NCBI GenBank assembly: GCA_016783505.1
Contig: JADHWK010000046.1
Location: 1-17,685 of the forward strand
Length of the DNA: 17,685 nt
Reading direction: 5' to 3'
DNA from: Candidatus Zhuqueibacterota bacterium
GTDB taxonomy: Bacteria > BS750m-G25
The notes below the pieces were generated by a model. It was not told where the DNA came from. It saw only the letters and a list, made by a program, of their open reading frames with translations, and searched no databases. Below are positions 6,937 through 13,006 of the stretch, one piece after another (the stretch's first letter is position 1; every line of letters starts with the position of its first letter). The translations under genes were made by a program, and so were the position numbers.

Positions 6937-7012
6937 ATAAACGTTCTACGGAACTTATTTAGATTAAGGTCTATTCTTATAAATTCCGAGAAGTGCTGTA
7001 CAGTTAGGTCAA

Positions 7013-8305
7013 ATGGAAAAATCCTACATTAACACCATCTCCCGTTTTGAAGGCCAGGTTGTTCGGGTTATGGGCTGGCTTTCTAACAAACGATCCAGCG
7101 GAAGTATTCGCTTTCTATTGGTGCGGGACGGAACGGGAATTATTCAAGCAGTGGTATCCAGAGCTGATGTATCCACGGCGGTATTCGAGCTTTCTGATCA
7201 ACTTGGCCAGGAAAGCTCTCTCGAAGTGCAGGGTCTGGTGCGGGCCGACCGAAGGGCCCCGGGGGGATATGAACTGGTGGTCTCCGACATCACCGTTTTT
7301 CAGCTTGTTCAGGACTATCCTATCACCCCTAAGGAGCACGGCACCACCTTTTTGATGGACCGCCGACACCTGTGGCTGCGGTCTTCCCGCCAGCATGCCA
7401 TTCTTAAGATAAGACACGGTCTGATTACCGCGGCCCGCAAATTCTTCGACGACCGTGACTTTGTGTTGCTTGACGCCCCTATCTTTACCCCAGCGGCCTG
7501 CGAAGGAACTACCACCCTATTCGAAACGGATTATTTCGGGGAGAGGGCCTACCTCACCCAATCGGGACAGCTTTATATGGAAGCCGGAGCCATGGCTTTC
7601 GGAAAAGTCTACTGTTTCGGCCCTACCTTCCGGGCAGAAAAGTCCAAAACCAGGCGCCACCTGATTGAATTCTGGATGATCGAACCTGAGGTGGCTTACT
7701 GCGACCTGGAAGGGGATATGGAACTAGCCGAGGATTTTGTGGCCTTTATAGTTGAATGGATCTTACATCATTATCAAACAGAATTAAAGGTTCTGGAAAG
7801 AGATATCGAGCCCCTGGAGAAAGTGATCAAACCCTTTCCCCGCATTAGCTATGATGAAGCTGTGGATATTCTAAAGCAAAAGGGGGGTTCCTTTGAATGG
7901 GGGAACGATTTTGGTGGTGGGGACGAGACAGTCCTCTCCCAGACCTTTGACCGACCGGTGATAATACATCGCTACCCGGCCTCTGTGAAAGCCTTCTATA
8001 TGAAGAACGACCATCAGAACCCCGATTTGGCCTTATGTATGGACATGCTGGCCCCTGAAGGCTATGGGGAGATCATCGGCGGCGGCCAGCGCGAGGATGA
8101 TCTGGGGGCTCTTGTGGAAAAGATTAAAAAGCACAACCTTCCCATGGAGGCCTTCGATTGGTATCTGGACCTGCGAAAATACGGCACCGTGCCCCACGCA
8201 GGCTTTGGCCTCGGCATCGAAAGAACATTATCCTGGATCTGCGGCTTAAGCCATCTCCGGGAGACCATACCCTTTCCCCGGTTGATCTATCGGCTGAAAC
8301 CTTAA
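7013..8305 (+). CDS. asnS: Asparagine--tRNA ligase
   Basis: A 430-residue class IIb synthetase that charges tRNA-Asn. Residues about 10-110 form the OB-fold anticodon-binding domain ([19 protein letters not shown], then [12 protein letters not shown]). The catalytic domain follows. Motif 2 runs from [15 protein letters not shown] at 206 into [20 protein letters not shown] and [10 protein letters not shown] are the AsnRS-type versions; an AspRS of the related archaeal type would usually have other residues at these blocks. Motif 3 is GFGLGIERT at 397-405, with the ATP-binding Arg404. Length matches short bacterial AsnRS enzymes. It has a long upstream gap (6640-7012) and no clear ribosome binding site. 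Confidence 0.93.
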   Translation: MEKSYINTISRFEGQVVRVMGWLSNKRSSGSIRFLLVRDGTGIIQAVVSRADVSTAVFELSDQLGQESSLEVQGLVRADRRAPGGYELVVSDITVFQLVQDYPITPKEHGTTFLMDRRHLWLRSSRQHAILKIRHGLITAARKFFDDRDFVLLDAPIFTPAACEGTTTLFETDYFGERAYLTQSGQLYMEAGAMAFGKVYCFGPTFRAEKSKTRRHLIEFWMIEPEVAYCDLEGDMELAEDFVAFIVEWILHHYQTELKVLERDIEPLEKVIKPFPRISYDEAVDILKQKGGSFEWGNDFGGGDETVLSQTFDRPVIIHRYPASVKAFYMKNDHQNPDLALCMDMLAPEGYGEIIGGGQREDDLGALVEKIKKHNLPMEAFDWYLDLRKYGTVPHAGFGLGIERTLSWICGLSHLRETIPFPRLIYRLKP

Positions 8306-8371
8306 GTTAAAACCCCTTGCCTCAAAAATAAAATTTTCATGCTTCGTGGTCCCGAGTATTCGGTACGAAAC

Positions 8372-8388
8372 ATCCGCCGCAGGCGGAT
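8372..8388. repeat. Perfect short palindrome upstream of the acylphosphatase gene
   Basis: ATCCGCC and GGCGGAT are separated by GCA, giving a 7-bp stem with a 3-base loop. GC-rich against an AT-rich gap; it may be a dispersed repeat unit or a 5' leader hairpin. No T-run follows. Confidence 0.45.
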
Positions 8389-8437
8389 TCAAAACGTCAT
8401 TTACTTTTACGTAATATACCGAAATTTCTTTAATTAT

Positions 8438-8713
8438 ATGGAAACCGGTGTGAAGATAATCGTAAAAGGAATGGTGCAGGGGATCGGCTATCGGTTTTTC
8501 GTCCTGAGGGCAGCCCGCAACCTGAATCTAAATGGATACGTAAAAAACCTGTGGAATGGCAACGTTGAAGTGGTGGCGGAAGGGGATCGGGGGGCGGTGG
8601 AAGAGCTAATACAGATATTGAAAGTGGGGCCTCGGATGGCCTCTGTGAGGAACCTTACAGTCCAATGGGTCGAACCCCAGGGTAAGTTTACCTCCTTTCG
8701 GATTGAATTCTGA
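8438..8713 (+). CDS. Acylphosphatase
   Basis: A 91-residue enzyme that hydrolyses acyl-phosphate bonds in the cytoplasm. The signature [11 protein letters not shown] holds the phosphate-binding Arg19, and [17 protein letters not shown] holds the catalytic Asn37; the ending FTSFRIEF is also family-like. The frame is open back to 8339, but the extra N-terminal 33 residues are basic and unrelated to the family, so ATG 8438 is chosen. It sits 7 bases upstream of apt and probably shares its transcript. With plsY nearby, one could speculate about acyl-phosphate turnover, but acylphosphatases occur in many contexts. Confidence 0.93.
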   Translation: METGVKIIVKGMVQGIGYRFFVLRAARNLNLNGYVKNLWNGNVEVVAEGDRGAVEELIQILKVGPRMASVRNLTVQWVEPQGKFTSFRIEF

Positions 8714-8720
8714 GTCGGCT

Positions 8721-9242
8721 ATGAAGAAATTGATAGATTATATTCGCTGTATTCCCGATTTTCCTAAAAAGGGTATCAATTTTAAGGACATCACCACCCT
8801 GTTAAAAGACGGGAAGGCTTTTTCGGAATCGGTCAACCAGTTAGCGGAGCCTTACCTGAATGACTCCATAAACGCTGTGGTTGGGATTGAAGCCCGGGGG
8901 TTTATCTTTGCCGCCGCCGTCGCCTATAGACTGGGGGTAGGGATGATACCCGTTCGTAAGCCCGGCAAACTTCCAACTGAGACCATTTGTGAGGAGTATG
9001 AGCTGGAGTACGGGACAGACGGCGTCGAGGTCCACAAAGACGCCATTCAGCCGGGGCAGAGGATTCTTATTGTAGATGATCTTTTGGCAACCGGGGGAAC
9101 CGCCCTGGCCACCTGCAAGCTGGTGGAAAAATTAGGGGGGAAAATAAGGGGGGTCAGGTTTCTGATCGAATTGGATTTTCTAAACGGCAGGGAAAAATTG
9201 GGGAACTATCCGGTATCCGCTTTAATTCATTATCTCTTCTAG
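8721..9242 (+). CDS. apt: Adenine phosphoribosyltransferase
   Basis: Salvages adenine by joining it to PRPP to form AMP. The 173 residues fit the family. Blocks include the N-terminal [20 protein letters not shown], the [18 protein letters not shown] hood region, VRKPGKLP, and the PRPP-binding motif [19 protein letters not shown] 8721 matches the usual start; the frame extends to a TTG at 8703 that overlaps the acylphosphatase end and is less likely. The last 21 bases overlap the 3' end of a minus-strand gene, so the two convergent transcripts would share their ends. Confidence 0.96.
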   Translation: MKKLIDYIRCIPDFPKKGINFKDITTLLKDGKAFSESVNQLAEPYLNDSINAVVGIEARGFIFAAAVAYRLGVGMIPVRKPGKLPTETICEEYELEYGTDGVEVHKDAIQPGQRILIVDDLLATGGTALATCKLVEKLGGKIRGVRFLIELDFLNGREKLGNYPVSALIHYLF

Positions 9243-9683
9243 ACCTTTTAGGACTCTTGCAAGGCAGTATTCGCCGAATTGAGTTACGATTTCCCCTTGG
9301 TGACGTTTATTTAATGATAAAAAATGATATATTGAGGCGGACGTAATATGTGCTCTTTTATATTTATTCTCCTTGCAAAAATTTTCTAATTCCTCTACCA
9401 AAAATCTGGGAATGGAAAATTGTACGGATATCCTTTTTTCTAATTTGTCCCTGAGTGGTTCATAATAATATTTCTTCGTTCTCAACGCCTTGGTCAAGGT
9501 CAAATCACCGTATTCCTTTAATATTTTCTTTAGTCGTTCCTGATCCATGCCCAAAAAGTAATGAAGGGCCGGAGGGATAAAGTGTGTTAAATTACCCCCT
9601 TTCTTTTTGCAATATAACAACAACTTTGCCCGGAGACCCTTGGGAACCGTAATGTGGTAAACGATACTTCTTCCTAGTTTCAT
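9222..9683 (-). CDS. Hypothetical protein made of two related domains (possible ribbon-helix-helix-like duplication)
   Basis: A 153-residue basic protein with no signal peptide or membrane segment. It is built from an internal duplication. Residues about 10-62 ([19 protein letters not shown], then [12 protein letters not shown] and KEYGD) align with about 86-140 ([18 protein letters not shown], then [13 protein letters not shown] and QFGEY). Each unit has a short strand, a Pro, and two helices, recalling ribbon-helix-helix or small DNA-binding folds, but I do not recognise a family. A GGAG lies about 9 bases before the ATG on the minus strand, and a good minus-strand promoter lies at 9735-9763. 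It is convergent with apt and overlaps its last 21 bases. A regulatory, DNA-binding role is only an inference. Confidence 0.72.
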   Translation of the reverse strand: MKLGRSIVYHITVPKGLRAKLLLYCKKKGGNLTHFIPPALHYFLGMDQERLKKILKEYGDLTLTKALRTKKYYYEPLRDKLEKRISVQFSIPRFLVEELENFCKENKYKRAHITSASIYHFLSLNKRHQGEIVTQFGEYCLARVLKGLEEIMN

Positions 9684-9734
9684 AACGAAAAAACTCCAAA
9701 TATTTTAAAAACTGAATTTCCGTTCGTCTGGCAT

Positions 9735-9763
9735 AATTTAAGGCTTTCTGGGGATAAAGTCAA
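9735..9763 (-). promoter_or_regulatory. Promoter for the minus-strand hypothetical gene (TTGACT-17-TAAATT)
   Basis: On the minus strand TTGACT (9763-9758) and TAAATT (9740-9735) are 17 bases apart. Transcription would begin about 45 bases before the ATG at 9683. The same two boxes occur on the plus strand at 12550-12578. Confidence 0.6.
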
Positions 9764-9820
9764 GATAAAAATTACCTTTCTAATTACCAAGTTAGTTAAA
9801 AACCAGTCCTTGCCATATAT

Positions 9821-10261
9821 ATGCGGGATTTTTTGTTTAAAGGGTCATTAGCGATAATGAGCACAAGACTAAGGCTGGCGGTTGTCCTTGCTGTTATCAC
9901 ACCCCTTGGGTTTGGGACCAAGCTTTATCATGGCCCCCTTGCTGGCTGGGTAGAGCTTTACCTTGGTGGGGTATTGTATGTTATCTTCTTCATCTTATTG
10001 GCAGCATTTATCTTTACCCGGGCTAAAATATGGGTCTTGGGGGGTGTAGTCTTTGGCTCTACTTGTGTTTTAGAATTTCTTCAACTCAGTCATAATCCTT
10101 TGCTTGAGAGGATCAGATCCACATTCCTGGGGAGGGCTTTGATTGGTTCGGGCTTCGACCTCTGGGATTTTCCCCATTACATTCTCGGAGCCATTCTGGG
10201 CATGACGTTGCTGAATAAGGTATGCCGCCAGAAACCAATCCTGAAACATTGGGGCTGTTAA
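9821..10261 (+). CDS. DUF2809-family membrane protein
   Basis: A 146-residue polytopic protein with hydrophobic segments around LAVVLAVITPLGFGTKLY, YLGGVLYVIFFILLAAFIF, IWVLGGVVFGSTCVLEFLQ and the C-terminal HYILGAILGMTLL. The blocks VLEFLQL, RIRSTFLGRALIG and FDLWDFPHYILG are characteristic of DUF2809, a family of small inner-membrane proteins of unknown function. The start is uncertain. ATG 9821 lacks a ribosome binding site and overlaps a TATATA that could be a -10 box, while ATG 9857 (twelve codons later) begins just before the first hydrophobic segment. The gene stands alone in orientation and spacing. Confidence 0.82.
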   Translation: MRDFLFKGSLAIMSTRLRLAVVLAVITPLGFGTKLYHGPLAGWVELYLGGVLYVIFFILLAAFIFTRAKIWVLGGVVFGSTCVLEFLQLSHNPLLERIRSTFLGRALIGSGFDLWDFPHYILGAILGMTLLNKVCRQKPILKHWGC

Positions 10262-10344
10262 CTTAACTGTTGCTAAATTGGTTGCTTTATTCTCATTTAT
10301 AAGAGAAAGATTAACCGCCTTCTCTTTTGGGAAGTGTAATTTAT

Positions 10345-10416
10345 GAATTTTTGGGAACCCATCAAGGGCGAGATGAATTTGCCTTCGGCGAACCCTTGAC
10401 TGAACCCCAAAAATTC
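10345..10416 (+). other. Long nested hairpin in the 10262-10595 gap
   Basis: GAATTTTTGGG (10345-10355) is exactly complementary to CCCAAAAATTC (10406-10416). Inside it TCAAGGG (10362-10368) is exactly complementary to CCCTTGA (10393-10399), and a small GCC/GGC hairpin closes the centre. The whole forms a 72-base imperfect stem-loop with internal loops. No T-run follows. The remaining parts of the 334-base gap hold no ORF. A palindromic TTTTATGT (10500-10507) with ACATAAAA (10521-10528) lies nearer the next gene and could be an operator. Confidence 0.55.
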
Positions 10417-10595
10417 ACTACCAGTAGTTAACCAAGAGGGAAAGTAGGAACGATATGTTATCATCATAAATTGAATTTATTAAAATTACAACTCGTTATT
10501 TTTATGTGAATCTATGAAAAACATAAAACAAAAGCAACTAAGAGCAACAATTAACTAAACAGTCCTTAAAAAAGAATTATTTTGACAGTGAGGAA

Positions 10596-11345
10596 ATGGA
10601 CAATATTATGACGAGATCATTACGTCCATACCTTTGCCTGATAATACTAATAATCCCCGGGGTGGGGTTAAGTCAGGAAATCCCTGATTTTAATGCCGGT
10701 CGCCCCGGTGCAGCCGAAACAAGCACCATTGTACCTAAAGGGTATTATCAGGTAGAAACAGGCTGGACACTAACGAACTCAGGAAGTGGTTATCTGATGG
10801 TACGAACCGGACTTTCCAACCGAATGGAATGCAGATTCTCCTTTAATGATCTATCGTTTGAACAATCCCCACTATTGGGGGGACTTATGGGAGGTATTTT
10901 ATACCAATTGACGGAAGAAAGCGGAAGACGACCTAAAACTTCACTATTGTTTACTTTGTCCATCCCTAATAGTGATGATGGAATGGTTGTGGATGAGACA
11001 CAATACAACCTAATCGTCCCATTCTCCTCTACAATAAGTGACCATGTATCCCTAGGATGGCATCTTAGCGCATCCTACTTTCAAATTGGTGGAGAAGCCC
11101 AAATGGACCTGGCTTATGCTGCCGCATTGGGTTGTGACCTTGCTGAAAAAATAGGCGTATTTATTGAAGTTTATGGTGGTGGCCCCACTGATAAACTAAG
11201 CGAAGTGTCACATTCTCTTGATGGTGGAATTACATACCAAATTCTTGATAATATTCAGATTGATATTAATGGGGGCTTTTCTCTCAGCAACAATAGCAAT
11301 GATACCTTTTTAGATTTTGGGGTAGCATTTCGGCTACCTCGTTAA
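10596..11345 (+). CDS. Probable outer-membrane beta-barrel protein (PF13557, phenol MetA degradation-like)
   Basis: A 249-residue protein with an N-terminal signal peptide: basic MTRSLRP, then hydrophobic YLCLIILIIPGVGLS and a likely cleavage near SQE. The mature part begins DFNAGRPGAAETSTIVPKGYYQVETG, typical of the PF13557 barrel family, and continues with alternating beta-strand patterns (MVRTGLSNRMECRFSF, SLLFTLSIPN, VSLGWHLSASYF) and glycine-rich turns. It ends in an outer-membrane-style strand, FLDFGVAFRLPR. Members are outer-membrane proteins of uncertain transport role. GTGAGG lies just upstream of ATG 10596; ATG 10608, which starts the signal peptide cleanly, is the alternative. Confidence 0.8.
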   Translation: MDNIMTRSLRPYLCLIILIIPGVGLSQEIPDFNAGRPGAAETSTIVPKGYYQVETGWTLTNSGSGYLMVRTGLSNRMECRFSFNDLSFEQSPLLGGLMGGILYQLTEESGRRPKTSLLFTLSIPNSDDGMVVDETQYNLIVPFSSTISDHVSLGWHLSASYFQIGGEAQMDLAYAAALGCDLAEKIGVFIEVYGGGPTDKLSEVSHSLDGGITYQILDNIQIDINGGFSLSNNSNDTFLDFGVAFRLPR

Positions 11346-11480
11346 AAATGCTATTTGAAAGTAGTGGCACTAGAGACGTTAGACATCATTACCTATCGCA
11401 TTGATATGAAAAAAACCGACATCTAAATTATAAGATAATGGGATTTAGCTATTTGTAAAACAATTCTACCGTTTTTTTTG

Positions 11481-11521
11481 AAAAGGTCTATTCATTTATC
11501 TTGAGTAGGCCTTTTGTTTTT
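11481..11521 (+). terminator. Terminator hairpin of repeated intergenic module, copy 1
   Basis: A 14-bp stem, 11481-11494 with 11502-11515 (two G-T pairs), encloses the loop TTTATCT and is followed by GTTTTTT. It is nearly identical to hairpins at 12800-12834 and 16205-16243. It could terminate the barrel gene, although that gene ends 136 bases upstream. The 11346-11480 stretch before it holds nothing recognisable. Confidence 0.75.
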
Positions 11522-11533
11522 TGAAGTTTTCCC

Positions 11534-11562
11534 TTGACTCTTTCCAAATAATTCCATAATAT
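11534..11562 (+). promoter_or_regulatory. Promoter of repeated module, copy 1 (TTGACT-17-TAATAT)
   Basis: TTGACT (11534-11539) and TAATAT (11557-11562) are 17 bases apart, directly after the module's terminator hairpin. It should drive the DUF3108 gene at 11666 with a leader of about 95 bases. Confidence 0.65.
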
Positions 11563-11665
11563 TTATAGTAAATCATTATTAACGGATCTGATTCTGAACT
11601 TGTTGACCTATGAATATGTCAAGCATAAAATTTATGTCTTAATTGAATAGAACGAGGGGAAGGTA

Positions 11666-12502
11666 ATGACAGAGGGAAGAAAAGACAAGGGAACAGGGAG
11701 AAGCTGCCGAAGTTCAATTTCCGGTATGAATAGACATCCCAGACTTTATTTTTGGGCATTTATTTTCCTTTTAATATTGAATTTCCGGTTTCAAAGCATC
11801 GCATTTGCCCAATCAGATGTCTGGCGGAAGGGCGAGGAGCTCGTATATAAAGTCAATTGGTCCTTCATCCGCCTGGGCACCTTACGCCTTAAGGTTGCGG
11901 ATAAACTTAAAATCGAGGGTCGGGATGCTTACCGGGTAATATTGAGTATTGACTCCAATCCATTACTGTTTTTTTTAAACGTCCATTTTAATACTGAAAG
12001 CATCATTGACGAAGATTATTTTTCCCATTATTTTATGATCAACGAAATCATTGGAGGGGAGAAGGTTAGGACTGAATACTGGTTTGACTATGATCAGAAG
12101 AAAATTATTATAAAGGGCGCAAAGGTGGGGAGCTGCACAGAGTCAGCCAACAGCGAGATGTCCCTATTAGCGAAGATACAGGATGGCACGTCTATTGTCT
12201 ACTTTGCCAGGGGGAATATTTATCAAAATAAAAAAATTAGAATTCCCGTCATGATAGAGACGGAAATAGAGTATATTGATTTTGTCTTTAATAATAAAAG
12301 ACGGCTGCTGGAAATTGATGCTATTGGCCGCTCGGTTGAGGTAGTTGGCCTTGAAGGAAAGGCAGGGTTTAAGGGTATAGCTGGTTTTACCGGTGAGTTT
12401 CAGGGATGGTTCAGCACCGACGGTCGGGCAGTGCCCCTACGGGCTAAAATGAAGGTTTTTATCGGAAAGGTCACCGTTGAGCTTGAAAGATGGAATAAAT
12501 AG
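11666..12502 (+). CDS. DUF3108-domain envelope protein
   Basis: A 278-residue exported protein. Residues about 21-49 form a signal peptide (MNRHPRLYFWAFIFLLILNF, ending near AFAQ), preceded by a polar 20-residue leader. The mature protein starts WRKGEELVYKVNWSFIRLGTL, the hallmark opening of DUF3108, and continues with the beta-rich pattern of that family (YRVILSIDSNPLLFFLN, DEDYFSHYF, RTEYWFDYDQKK), ending in FSTDGRAVPLRAKMKVFIG. The family is periplasmic and of unknown function. ATG 11666 has a strong GAGGGGAAGG just upstream and is chosen, but ATG 11726 would give a more usual signal peptide. It has its own promoter and is the first of three genes preceded by the repeated intergenic module. 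Confidence 0.85.
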   Translation: MTEGRKDKGTGRSCRSSISGMNRHPRLYFWAFIFLLILNFRFQSIAFAQSDVWRKGEELVYKVNWSFIRLGTLRLKVADKLKIEGRDAYRVILSIDSNPLLFFLNVHFNTESIIDEDYFSHYFMINEIIGGEKVRTEYWFDYDQKKIIIKGAKVGSCTESANSEMSLLAKIQDGTSIVYFARGNIYQNKKIRIPVMIETEIEYIDFVFNNKRRLLEIDAIGRSVEVVGLEGKAGFKGIAGFTGEFQGWFSTDGRAVPLRAKMKVFIGKVTVELERWNK

Positions 12503-12549
12503 GAAAATTAAGGGTTTAAGTAAAAAAAAATTATTACCGTATTAAATAC

Positions 12550-12578
12550 TTGACTTTTTCTGATTAATGACTTAAATT
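12550..12578 (+). promoter_or_regulatory. Candidate promoter TTGACT-17-TAAATT
   Basis: TTGACT (12550-12555) and TAAATT (12573-12578) are 17 bases apart. TTGACTTTTT is repeated at 12597-12606 without a matching -10 box. The only features downstream before the kinase are a palindromic terminator and the tRNA fragment, so the promoter may be a leftover of a lost unit. Confidence 0.4.
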
Positions 12579-12611
12579 ATTATAGAAAAAAAGGATTTGA
12601 CTTTTTGTAAA

Positions 12612-12638
12612 AAAAATGGCCAAAATTTGGCCATTTTT
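12612..12638. terminator. Perfect palindromic terminator-like hairpin
   Basis: AAAAATGGCCAAA (12612-12624) and TTTGGCCATTTTT (12626-12638) are perfect complements around a single central A. A-rich and T-rich flanks make it a candidate bidirectional terminator for the DUF3108 transcript. Confidence 0.7.
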
Positions 12639-12698
12639 AGATAATTCAGATAGACAAATTTCCACAAATTAGACACTTTTTAATGGTATTTTAGCTAT

Positions 12699-12746
12699 GC
12701 CCCTGTAGCTCAGTTAGGATAGAGCAGCGGTTTCCTAAACAGCAAG
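12699..12746 (+). pseudogene. Broken tRNA-Arg (CCT) 5' fragment
   Basis: Bases 12699-12743 match the 5' two-thirds of a tRNA: acceptor strand GCCCCTG, D arm GCTC/GAGC, and an anticodon arm GCGGT-TTCCTAA-ACAGC with anticodon CCT at 12734-12736 and one G-A mismatch. The match then stops. No 3' acceptor strand (CAGGGGC) follows. Instead there is an AT-rich stretch and a weak T-arm-like AGGGTCAATTCTCCC at 12762-12776. TTTTAGCTAT occurs immediately before the fragment (12689-12698) and again just after it (12747-12756). It is most likely a tRNA pseudogene or an integration scar, lying in the 504-base gap before the kinase gene. Confidence 0.75.
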
Positions 12747-12799
12747 TTTTAGCTATAAAAACAGGGTCAATTCTCCCAAAATTCTCCCATTTTTATGAA

Positions 12800-12840
12800 A
12801 AAGGGCCTCCTCATTCATCTTGAGTAGGCCTTTTGTTTTT
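12800..12840 (+). terminator. Terminator hairpin of repeated module, copy 2
   Basis: The 5' arm 12800-12813 pairs with 12821-12834 with one mismatch and one G-T pair, around the loop TTCATCT; GTTTTT follows. The 3' arm and tail (TTGAGTAGGCCTTTTGTTTT) are identical to copy 1. It stands shortly after the tRNA fragment, where a tRNA terminator would be expected. Confidence 0.78.
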
Positions 12841-12851
12841 TGATATTTTGC

Positions 12852-12879
12852 TTGCTTTTTTAGAATAAATGCTTATATT
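12852..12879 (+). promoter_or_regulatory. Promoter of repeated module, copy 2 (TTGCTT-16-TATATT)
   Basis: TTGCTT (12852-12857) and TATATT (12874-12879) are 16 bases apart. The preceding TATTTTGC and the spacing match copy 3. It would drive the kinase gene at 13007 with a leader of about 120 bases. Confidence 0.55.
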
Positions 12880-13006
12880 AAAATTAGTTATTTAAGATAT
12901 GATCTAAAAGTGATATTAAGCATAAAACTCCTGATGATTTCTATTTTCAAAGATTGTAAAACCCTCTCAAGTTAAGAAAGTCTGTAAAAAAGATAGGTTT
13001 TGAAAA

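Noticed and set aside
8339-8437. Longer acylphosphatase with a 33-residue basic N-terminus
   Set aside because: The extension is unrelated to the family, contains the palindrome at 8372-8388, and acylphosphatases are about 90 residues.
10582-10587. TTGACA as the -35 box for the barrel gene
   Set aside because: It lies only 8 bases before the ATG at 10596, so its -10 box would fall inside the coding region.
12762-12776. T-arm-like AGGGTCAATTCTCCC as proof of a complete functional tRNA-Arg(CCT)
   Set aside because: No 3' acceptor strand complementary to GCCCCTG follows, the anticodon stem has a mismatch, and an AT-rich insertion separates the parts.
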